Part shown: positions 55,070 to 64,000 of the stretch, piece by piece
Layout: each line of letters begins with the position of its first letter
Numbering within the stretch: position 1 is the stretch's first letter
DNA from: Platanthera guangdongensis
Taxonomy: Eukaryota > Streptophyta > Magnoliopsida > Asparagales > Orchidaceae
Assembly (NCBI GenBank): GCA_039583875.1
Contig: CM077163.1
Span: 109,501,213-109,565,212, forward strand
Reading direction: 5' to 3'
DNA length: 64,000 nt
Position numbers and translations under genes: made by a program
Notes under the pieces: generated by a model
Seen by the model: the letters and a program-made list of their open reading frames with translations, nothing else
What the model was told of the DNA's origin: nothing
Databases searched by the model: none

Positions 55070-56860
55070 TCATTGTCGCATATCCAAGTCCTTATGCTCC
55101 AACAGGTACATTAGGCTCTTGTGGTCCGTATATATCTCCATGTTCACGACATACAGATAATGCCTCCACAATTTCAGTGCAAAGATCACCGCCGCCAACT
55201 CTAAGTCGTGGATGGGATAATTTCTCTCGTGCACTTTCAACTGGCGAGAGCCATAAGCAATCACTTTCCCATTTTGCAGAAGAACGCAGCCTAAGCCGCT
55301 TCCTAATGCATCACTGTAAATTTCAAATCCATCAGTACCACATAACGACGTCAACACAGGCATCCTAGTCAACCGACACTTCAGCTCTTCAAAAGCTCGT
55401 GCGCACTCCGGCGTCCAAACGAACTTCTGATCCTTTCTCGACAGTGTGGTTAGATGCAAAGCAATCCGCAAGAAGTTTGCAACAAATCTTCGATAGTAGC
55501 CTGCTAGTCCATGGAAGCTCCTAACTTCAGCCCCAGAAGACAACACTGGCCACTCTTGTATGGCCTTTATCTTTGCCGGATCCACTTCTATGCCCTCTCT
55601 GCTTACCACATGGCCCAGAAAAACCACCGACGATAGCCAAAACTCGCACTTCGAGAACTTGGCGTAGAGATGATTCTTCCTCAACGTCTGCAACACCAAC
55701 CTCAAGTGGGTTTCATGATCAGCTTTAGATCGAGAGTAGACCAGAATATCATCAATGAATACTATCACAAACAGGTCCAGGTACTCTCAAAACATTCGTT
55801 CCATCAAGTCCATGAACACCGACGGCGCATTGCACAACCCAAACAACATTACTATGAACTCATAGTGCCCATAACGTGTTCCAAATGAGGTTTTGGGAAT
55901 GTCACCTTCCTGAATCCTCAACTAGTAGTAACCCAACTTCAAATCCAACTTGGAGTAGACGGTTGACCCCACCAGCTGATCGAACAACTCATCAATCCGT
56001 GGGATCAGATACTTATTCTTCTCGGTCAACTTGTTCAGTTCACAGTAGTCAATACATAACCACAAACCACCATCGTTCTTTTTCACAAACAGAACAGACT
56101 CGCTCCAAGGTGACATGCTTGGGCAAATATAACCCTGCTCCAACAACTCCTGCAGTTGGACTTTCAACTCCGCCATTTCCTTTGGAGCAATGCGATATGG
56201 CGAGCGGGCCACAGGTTTCGTACCTGGCACCTACTCGATCGTGAAGTCAATCTCTCGCTGGGGTGGTAGCCCAGGGAGATCCTTGGGGAAAACATCTGCA
56301 AATTCCGATACCACTGGAACATCCCTCACACTGGCCTTAAGCTCCACAGCATGAATCAGCGTGAAGTAGCACTCCGCGCCCTTCTGAACAACCTTGATTA
56401 CCTGGAGTGCAGATATCAACGTCCCGCCCACTCCTCGCATACTCGAGCACTTCGTCTCCTGCTCGGTTTTCTGGCACAACGTGATCTCTTTGGCATTACA
56501 ATCAATCAAGGCACGCTCCTCCGCGAGCCAATCCATACCAAAGATCACGTCGAATTCCGATATCGGCAATACAGATACAGTCAAGCAGAATTCCCGACTT
56601 CCTATTTGGACCGCCACATCGCAAGCTCGATCAGCGAGCATCAAACAACCATTCGGCAACAACACCCTGACGCTATCTATCTTCACACGACTAGGTATCC
56701 CAAGCCGCGCTATGAACTCTTTAGACAGAAAAAATGCGAACCACCCGTATAAAATAGTGCACACGCCAGCGTGTTCCGAATCATCACAAATCCCTTGACA
56801 ATCATGTAACACATACAAGCCGCATACAAATAGGCCAGAAACAAAGCATGCGATAAGCAA
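55070..56860 (-). pseudogene. TekD protease, reverse transcriptase and RNase H
   Basis: Same frame as gag and integrase. Protease: FIARLGIPSRVKID...FDVIFGMDWL survives, but the active-site stretch just upstream is frameshifted, and where DTG is expected the other frame reads YTG, so the catalytic Asp is lost. [48 protein letters not shown] (Asp kept), a stop near 55922, then FIDDILVYS (active site kept). RT-RNase H linker: [32 protein letters not shown]. RNase [46 protein letters not shown]. Stops at about 56231, 55922, 55790 and 55070. Confidence 0.9.
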
Positions 56861-56899
56861 AACAATACAATAACTTAACTCGTACCTGTGATGACGTCA

Positions 56900-58018
56900 C
56901 TCTGCTTAATGGCCTCCTACATGCCAAGATTGTAGACTCAGGGCTGCGCCTGCGAGGCAGAGGACTCCATGACTGTCTTTCCTTTCTCCGCATATGACAA
57001 TCCCGCCTTCTTCTCACCCTTTGGTGGACCACTACGGCAGTTACGGGCTATATGCCCCACTTTTCCACATGTAAAGAACGTATGAGTATCCAGCCTTGAA
57101 GAGCCCCCCGACGTTGCACCCGATGCAACGGTAGAAGGTGCTTGTCCAGTCGACTTGGACCTCTTGCCCCAATTCTTCTTATAATATGATTTCCCAGGTC
57201 AGGGTGCCTTGAACTCCGGCTTGTTCACAGCCAAGGCTCTCTCCCTTGAACCCTTTTCATATCCTTTTTCAGCGCGCATGCAGTGTCGACCAATGCCTTG
57301 AAGCATTGGGTCACAGAATTAGAGAGAATTGTAACTCGTCTCGCAGTCCTTCATAGAACCTATTCGCCTTCCTCTGCTCATCAGCAAAGATCGAACCCGC
57401 ATAGCATCTCAACCTCGTGAACCTATGCATGTACATGTCAACACTGCCTTCACCTTGCATTATCCTTTGGAATTCGTTCTCCATGGCAATACGCTGTGCT
57501 GCCGAGAGGTGCTTTACCAGGAAGAGTCTCGAGAATTCTTCCATTGACACTTGTATTAACAGTCGACCAGCTATGTGGTGCAGTTCCATCTCATCCCACC
57601 ATAAACGAGCCTCTCCTTCCAGCAAGAAGGTGGCTATGGTGACTTTCTGATGTTCCTCCGTTCCAATCGCCGTCATAATCTGCTTGACACGCGATAACTA
57701 ATACTCAGCCTGCGTAGGGGATCCCAGGCATGTAAACATAGGCGGGTTAAAACTCATGAACTGCGGCAACTGCTTCTCAGCTGCTCAAGGATCCACAGCC
57801 GCTACAGGTTCTCGCCTCGCCGCAACCTATTCTGGCATCAATGCCTGCTGCGCCTGCCCTTGCGCCTGCCCAATCGGCTGTGCTTGGATCATGGCAAACA
57901 ATGCCTTAGTAATTAATCGCACAGTTTCCGTAGAAGGCGGAGGTGTAGGCACCTCAGCTTGTGTCGTACTTTCATCAGAATGTTGGGGCTTCGATTGCCT
58001 CGTACCACTCCGCGTCAC
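56900..58018 (-). pseudogene. TekD gag
   Basis: Starts MTRSGTRQSKPQHS at 58018, about 205 bases downstream of the PBS. The gag core reads FLLEGEARLWWDEMELH, LVKHLSAAQRIAMENEF, VDMYMHRFTRL, AGSIFADEQRKANRFYEGL. A zinc-knuckle remnant TCGKVGHIARNC lies near 57050; the first of its four ligands (Cys) reads Phe. Stops at about 57827, 57784, 57705, 57311 and 57200. The frame continues into protease without a shift, as in one-ORF Tekay elements. Confidence 0.85.
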
Positions 58019-58223
58019 CTATAGGTGAACAAGACACTCACATTAGCGACTGCACACAAGCAATAACAACAAAATAGGAACGTGTAGGTTCCTCAAAAAC
58101 ATGTATTTGCATTCCTAAGGTGGATATTACGAGTTCATTAGTGTTAACATGGTTCACACAAACACGTGCTCGCCACCCCACAAAAGAATTCGACGACGAA
58201 TTTGAAAGGTAAAGATCAAGACA

Positions 58224-58235
58224 GCTCTGATACCA
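58224..58235 (-). other. TekD primer-binding site
   Basis: GCTCTGATACCA on the + strand, complement of TGGTATCAGAGC, separated by four A from the 5' LTR edge at 58240. Confidence 0.9.
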
Positions 58236-58239
58236 AAAA

Positions 58240-60603
58240 TGTAATGACTCCATCCGTTCATAAGTATATACTAGATGGTACGGTCGTGGCCCCACATCAT
58301 ATACCATAAAATAGGCAGGGAAGTCACGTAGTGATACCGGAGTTGCGCATCCTAACTCATTGCATTCTAGCGGAAGCCTATAACACGAAGCTGAACTCAC
58401 ACACATGAATGTCCACCGTTTAAAAGTTCCACATTTATATAAAACTGGAATCGTAACAAATACAAACTCAACTGGCCTTATGGCCTTACAGGGCTTTACA
58501 TAACAGTGGCCTCAAACATTGGCTCGCAGGCCGGCCATGTATAATCAAACATAGCAATTTCATTTAGACTTCGAGGGCTAGTAGTAGCAGCAGTAGCAGC
58601 AGCAGTAGCAAGAACTTCAGGCTTTCTGCATCCCACTTGGCTCTCCAACACCTGCATAAGGACAACCCACCTATTGGTGGCAAACAGGCAACGGTCAGCA
58701 TTCAGTTGACCAAATTATAACGACGCCACCCCTTTCCCGTGGCGGTTGTATTCCTTCCCTGCAGGCATAGCATTTTATAGGCAAACATGTATATCATACA
58801 TTATACTCTCACGCACATACATGCCATCATAACCGTCAGCCACAAGGCCCGACGATCCGTGCACTCCGGGCACATTCATGGTGTATCGGCGAACCAGGGT
58901 CCCACCACCGTATCAGGGTCACAACCCAATGGTAACTATTGAGCATTTTGCTCCATGGCGTATAGCCGGAGACTTTAGTCTTAATGCACCGGGATTGGCT
59001 CGTAGCCCCCTATTGTGTCATGGCGCGCAGGCCTAAGACTCTTACTATGCGCTCCAACAGACCGCACTTTCATGACTAACATCGAATTGACATAGCGCAG
59101 GTCGGATCATCCACCCCCCTGTTGCTCAAGACGCCTTGCCAACACCGAGTACGGCGTACTCGCGGCTACATAAAAGGCGCGGGTCGATTTCACCTTGCAT
59201 GTTTCCTTTAGGTGAACTCCTTAGTTCACACATTACCAGCCCAATCTCACAGAACTGCCTTCACATTCATCGATTACCTAGGAGCCACGCCTCGCGTTAG
59301 CGATAGAACTCACTTTCCATCCCTAGGTTTAACCGTACATCACTTGAGGGTATTTTCCTGGCTTATCAAGCTAGTACTTCCTGCTACTGCCCTTCGCAGG
59401 TCCACCCAACAGCACAAGCATTATACGGGCATTTTCCTGGACTACCACTCAAGTATTTCCTGCTACTGCCTTTCACAGGTCTAACCCGTCGACTCCTTAA
59501 ACTACACGTTTATCACGGAGTATTATTCTCCGGTGCCTATATGCAACATCACCAATCCAAACCAACCTGTCCAGATGGGCTTCACACAGCATGACTATTC
59601 CGGATCTATATGCGAAATAATTTTGGATTCCATGAATTAACCCAAGAGACTCCCATAACATGCCACTCTCTGGTGTGGGAATCATATGCACATGACAAAA
59701 AGGAAGACTTCACATGGCTAGGAAGGAAAGTCGTTACCCTCGACGATCGCTTCGGCGCCTTGAGCTCCAGCTAGATGGAAAGAACCGCAACGGCTTTTCC
59801 TCCGCAACGCTGGCATCAAATCTTTTCTCGGAACTCCAAAGCACCACCAGTGGCCAACTCCTCTTCCTCCTCTCTTTCTCTATCTAGGATTTAGAAATAT
59901 GAAGGCCAAATGACAAATGAGAATTCCGTTCTCATCCACGACCATAAGGAAGCAGGGAGGCACCTCAGCCATTGGATCACATCTGAAGAAATGGACAACC
60001 ACGATTTTGCAACAAAATCATATTTTTTTGCATGACACGGCCTGTGACACGCCCGTGTCCCAGGCCGTGTACCTCAAGCAGTGCTCGACTGACTTATCCA
60101 GTCTATTACATACCCATGTGGTACGCCCGTGTCACAGGCCGTGTCACCTAACACGGCTTCAGACAAGCCCGTGTCTGTGGCCGTGTACATCAGTCTGTAG
60201 AAAATCGAGATCAAATTGAGAGGGACACGGCCTATGACATGCCCGTGTCCCAGGCCGTGTGCCCATACACGGCACTAGACACGCCCCAGCTCCACTTCGT
60301 CGAGCAGAAATTCGTTGACCCGCGAGGACACGCCCTGTGACACGTCCGTGTCACAGGCCGTGTACTCTGTACTGGACAATCGTCGACCTAATCAACTTCG
60401 TCGAGCTGAAATTCGTCGACCCGTGAGGACACGCACTGTGACACTCCCGTGTCATAGGTCGTTCACTCTGCACTCGACAATCGTCGACCGAATTTTGTCG
60501 ACCACTCGTTGACTGCTAATCCAAGAAGGACACGCCCTAGGACACGCCCGTGTCCCAGGCCGTGTCACCCAATTTTCCCAACTCTGGAATTTAGGGTGTT
60601 ACA
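58240..60603 (-). mobile_element. TekD 5' LTR
   Basis: TGTAATGACTCC...TAGGGTGTTACA, 2364 bases. TATA box 58433-58441 (sense TTTTATATAAATG) leaves only about 165 bases of R/U5. Trinucleotide run at 58571-58609. Dyad array in U3 at 60040-60570. It differs from the 3' LTR by many substitutions and several small indels, so the copy is not young. Confidence 0.93.
60040..60570. repeat. GACACGCCCGTGTC dyad array, TekD 5' LTR U3
   Basis: About seven copies matching 52745-53275, with independent changes (for example GACACGTCCGTGTC and GACACTCCCGTGTC). Confidence 0.9.
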
Positions 60604-62822
60604 ATTTCCCTTAGGAAATTTCTTTCCAAATGCTTTGTTCATTCCTCAGAAGGATATACACTATCAATATTCTTTAAGATTTGTCCATGGCTTACCCAAG
60701 TATTGATAATGATGGATTTAGAGGTATCACTTAGCTATTCATGATCTGGATCATCTCTATTCTCATCTCTTCTCTTTGTCATGAACTCTTCAGCCATCTG
60801 AGTTCCTTCCCTCTTTCTTCTGACAGCAAGTTGTGCATTCTGTACAACTCTAGCTTATGCTGTGAAGTCTAGGTCCTCTGGCCTCTTTTTATCCAGAAGG
60901 GGTAGTTGCAGTGCCACCCTAGTGCCTTGAATTATATTGAAGGATTGATCTTCAATGACTGTTGTTGTCTTAACATGGCTGCTCTCCCCCTTTCTGCCTT
61001 CTTTAAAGATGGTCTTTTCCAGTAGGGTGGCGTTGGCTTTATTTTTGCATGATATAGATTTGAATATTTTCTCATTGTCAGCAAGCAGCTCATTTTTCAG
61101 AAGTATTGCCTACTTCAGAGAGTGTACAACAACATTGGTGACATGCTGATTTACATGATCTGCTGCACCCCTTATCACCTCATCAGTTGCACTCACATAA
61201 TTCTTGATATATCCTATGTCTGCTGTAGAGAAATTTTGGCTTGTTTCGAAGGATTTCATGAGGTTGGCAAGCTTTATGCCAGCAGTTCCAACCATATCAA
61301 ACCAGGTGGTGACCTGTTTGTTTAAGTGAGAGATTTCTTCTTTACTTCCCTTGACTTCAGTTAATAATTCATCCCTTAGCTTGACAACTGATTGGTCAAC
61401 ATACTCCTTGAGGGTTGTGGTCTGAGCATCCAACAGTGCTTTGATATGGTTTAGGAGTAACTCATTAGAGATTTGGGTAGTGGGTGGTTGGCTTAATAGA
61501 GGAGGGACATCTTCCTAAGTAGGGACCTGTGAAGGCTCCCCTCAACTACAGCAGCTACAAAAGAAACATTTACTTAGCTAAAGTTGTATTAACACTACTA
61601 ATTAAGAGGGTATGAGTATTACCTGTAATAGGTGCAGACTCAACCATTATGTTGACAACTTGATCCAAAGTTGTCAAATCCATATGATTACGCTCCCCAT
61701 CAGATTGAGCATCCTTCTCTGGGCTTGACTGATCAAGATAAGTACCTAATGCCTCAGGAGGCTCACTGTTATCTTTTGTAGCAGGGATATCTTCAACTGC
61801 AACTATAATATTAGTATCAGCCATATCTGCTTCATCTTTTGCAGCAATCTCTGCTTCATCTTTTGCAGCAATCTCTTCTTCTGCAGCAGTCTTTGAAACT
61901 TGTCCTAACCTAGGGCTGGCATGAATTTTATCAACATGCACAACATTATTTAGAGTTGAATGTTTGCTATGGAGAGACTCAGGGATATGTCTTTCTACAG
62001 TCCAACATCAGCAGGGGGAGAGGTTACTAGCCCAGGTTCAGAGAAGGATGAACTGTCCACTTCAACAACTTTCTTTCCCTTATCCCTTGAGAAGTCCTTT
62101 GTTGTTGAAGGTAGGCTCTTGGATAGGATCCTAGTAAATCTATCCAATGTCTTTATGTCCATCCTTTTCAGGTAGTGAATCTTGACTCAATGCTCCTGCT
62201 TGAATGTATCAGGGTAACTGTTCACTAGGTACAAAGAAAGAATTTTGCTCATGTTTGGAGTGTGTAGACAATCTACTGTTCTCTAGTAGATGAGAGAAGA
62301 CCAAGAGGTCTGCATATTGAAGATTATCCTAGTCATGACATCAAACATTGACCTTGAGATTGTGTCATGTGATCCTGGTTTGTAGATAAGGGCTTTCCCT
62401 ACAATATATGATAGCAGTTTACCTCTCTGATTGAAGAATTTCCTCTTAAGAGACCCAAGTTTGGAATCACTGTATCCACACAACCTGAGAGCTCTATCTC
62501 TATCCTTGATGGTGGGTTCTTCTTCCACACTAGGGTTGATGGAGGGTAGATGAAGGGCTTTGCATAGTCTCTTAGGGTTTACCTTAATCTTGATGTACTC
62601 AATCTTAGACTTAAGTGAGTTTTGAGAAGAAGACACCTTAACATTGGAGAAGAATTCTACTACCTCTTCTCTAAGAATGGTGGAGGGTTCAGAAAGGGTA
62701 TACTCCAAACCTGTGGTTTCAATCATCCTTAACACTTCATTAATCTCTGGCGAGGCATGACTGAATCCATTCTTCACAATTTCATAGCCCTCCTGGAGCT
62801 CCTTCGTGATATTTGATGTCAT
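60604..62822 (-). pseudogene. SireE extra 3' ORF, N-terminal and central part
   Basis: Starts MTSNITKELQEGYEIV at 62822, matching MAPKLEENVNEGYELV of SireA. The N-terminal domain aligns by pattern: LRMIETTGLEYTLSEPS, IKIKVNPKRLCKALHLP, KFFNQRGKLLSYIVGKALIYKPGSHD, SMFDVMTRIIF. A stop follows at 62283, then an acidic, repeat-containing segment (AAKDEAEIAAKDEADM, near 61850), and a coiled coil (TTLKEYVDQSVVKLRDELL to LANLMKSFETSQ, 61430-61110). It ends at TekD. Several stops break it. An in-frame upstream ATG at 62948 exists but the extension lacks a counterpart. Confidence 0.75.
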
Positions 62823-62949
62823 TGAACCAGTGCGGCAAGACGCTGAGAAGGTTTCGGCCTCGACGGCTAGGGGTAGGGCTTTTAAGAGTGGTGTGGCTTT
62901 TCGTTTCCTGTCGCCTTTATATATATAATGAAAAAGTTTAATTACCATA

Positions 62950-63479
62950 ACATTAGATTAACTAATTAAACATTTTTAGCTTAAGTTTTTTACTTTTAGG
63001 CTTTTCGGCTTGCTCTACGCTTCCGGTTATGATACATGGCACTCAGCACTTCTATTATACATGTCAGCTCTTCTTTCATTCACTCAACGTCTGATTAATT
63101 TGTAGCTTCCCTCACTGTCTGGATGTTCATTCTATTTGTCACACCATTATTCAATTATTTTATCAATTCTAAATATAATGGAGACCTAACATAATAATAA
63201 TCCAGTTTTATTAGCAACTTTATTATGCACTAATTTACATGTTATTTGAGCTTGAGAGAAAAAGTTATATAATTTAACAGTGCAGATAATTATGAAGGAT
63301 AATTGAATCATTATTTTCTAACTGGTGTGCTTGATTAGGTTTATCCTAAGCACATCTAATTTAATTCATGAATTTGCAAACTTAGTCTCTATGCAAAAGA
63401 GAGAGAGAGAGAGACTTACCTTGAGGCTTGCTGCCTCTAGCTTTTGAGGATTACACACTTAACAACCTCAACCTTTGTT
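62950..63479. other. SireE spacer and deletion junction
   Basis: Noncoding, AT-rich, with an (AG)n run at 63398-63414. It should hold the junction where integrase, RT and RNase H were lost. No GTGTCGACAC sites are seen here, unlike the matching spacers of SireA and SireB. Confidence 0.55.
63398..63414. repeat. (AG)n microsatellite
   Basis: About eight AG units. Confidence 0.9.
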
Positions 63480-64000
63480 TATTGCTTTACATGGACCATA
63501 TTGCTTGAGCAATCACACTGCCCCAGACAATTGCCTGAAAAATCCATTGTCCAAATACGAAGTCTTATCTAGACAGGAATTTGGACTATCCTGCAAAAAA
63601 AATTTATTTACCCTTAGGCAACCAATAATTGTTGGTTCCTAGGTTCTTGTTAGTATTATAAAACTTTTGCCCAACTCTCTGCCTGCGTTGTGCACCTTTC
63701 TGTCCACTAGCCACATTCAGGTTGTGCCAACAATTAATGGCAAAGTGACCCACTTTCCCATAGCACCAACATTTCTGAATGTTGTATCTTCTCTTCTGTA
63801 CAACACAGAATTGATGTCCATGAGAGATGTGAGCAGCTCCAGATTTTGCTGGATGAGCATTGCATGATGTTGCTTCCTTCTTCCTGAGTGAAGGTGTCGA
63901 AGTACTAAATACAACTATTCCAGGATGGGCCAATTATTTTTGTGGAGCCTACCATCTAGTGGTCTCTCTCATCTCTTTAGATAAAGGATATTTGGATCCA
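63480..64000 (-). pseudogene. SireE gag end and protease start, partial
   Basis: The zinc knuckle CWCCGK-like segment reads CWCYGKVGHFAINCWHN at about 63765-63715, matching CWCCGKIGHFAIDCWHNSN of SireA with one extra Cys changed. The frame ends at a TAA (63604-63606) followed by ATTTTTTTTGCAG, as at the SireA and SireB gag-pol borders. After it, a decayed protease site YLDNG..RQLSG (DSG to DNG) is recognisable to about 63500 and then homology stops. The rest of gag lies right of the window. Confidence 0.7.

Larger units (their letters stand above)
50855..60603 (-). mobile_element. TekD: Ty3/gypsy element, Tekay/Del-like
   Basis: Both LTRs, PBS, polypurine tract and a gag-pol in one frame (58018-53429). 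Total 9749 bases. The integrase C-terminus carries a chromodomain-like tail, which together with the one-frame gag-pol and initiator-Met PBS points to the Tekay/Del branch of chromoviruses. More than ten in-frame stops make it dead. It lies inside the extra ORF of SireE, with the same orientation. Confidence 0.93.
48182..64000 (-). mobile_element. SireE: internally deleted Sirevirus relative, split by TekD
   Basis: The 3' LTR is at 48182-50149, a polypurine tract follows, then the end of the extra ORF (to 50854), TekD, the rest of the extra ORF (60604-62822), a spacer, and a gag-protease fragment running off the right edge. Integrase, RT and RNase H, about 3 kb in SireA, are missing between 62950 and 63480, while gag-side and ORF-side homology flank the gap. 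The element is clearly more diverged from SireA and SireB than they are from each other. The left flank is GACGA (48177-48181); the other TSD copy lies outside the window. Confidence 0.8.

Noticed and set aside
54640..55368. 242-codon + strand open frame
   Set aside because: Antisense to TekD integrase and RNase H, whose motifs are clear on the minus strand.

Overview
The window is plant nuclear DNA, almost certainly from an angiosperm with a large, repeat-rich genome. No host gene, rRNA, tRNA gene or CRISPR array was recognised. Nearly everything is LTR retrotransposon, much of it nested and all of it degraded. Evidence: primer-binding sites complementary to plant initiator-Met tRNA, TG...CA long terminal repeats (LTRs), target-site duplications (TSDs), and copia and gypsy Gag-Pol motifs. 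The species cannot be named from this.

Short names used below: GypC2 (gypsy-like LTR, 1-2132, +); SireH (Sirevirus-like 5' LTR, 2183-4620, -); TatG (Tat-lineage gypsy with antisense genes, 4621-11590, +); TorkF (5'-truncated copia, 11606-15909, +); an unexplained AT-rich stretch (15910-19870); SireI (decayed Sirevirus-like LTR, 19883-20909, -); GypC (gypsy-like LTR split in two, 20910-21147 and 46525 to about 47640, -); SireB (Sirevirus, 21148-46519, -); SireA (Sirevirus, 28085-40941, -, inside SireB); SireE (internally deleted Sirevirus relative, 48182 to beyond 64000, -); TekD (Tekay/Del-like gypsy, 50855-60603, -, inside SireE).

The order of events can be read directly. SireI was hit by GypC, GypC by SireB (TSD TATAC), and SireB by SireA (TSD GAAAC), a four-level nest. 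Separately, SireE was hit by TekD. SireA and SireB each carry 5' LTR, PBS, gag with two zinc knuckles, protease, integrase, RT, RNase H, a spacer, a long extra 3' ORF, polypurine tract and 3' LTR, all on the minus strand. The extra ORF holds the 'env-like' position of Sireviruses but looks like a soluble, nuclear, coiled-coil protein. TatG has lost most of pol but keeps an 85-bp tandem array and antisense accessory genes with their own TATA boxes and introns.

The most unusual signal is regulatory rather than coding. The U3 regions of SireA and SireB are packed with the perfect palindrome GTGTCGACAC, about 32 sites in 800 bp. Sites are paired 19 bp apart and the pairs recur about every 58 bp. 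The same palindrome reappears in the spacer before the extra ORF. TekD (GACAC...GTGTC dyads), SireH (GCGTTGAGTG/CACTCAACGC) and TorkF (CACTCGACGC) carry comparable arrays of related dyads in unrelated LTRs. A second signal is a conserved stop plus a TTGCAG|GTGAGT double splice signal at the gag-pol border of SireA and SireB.
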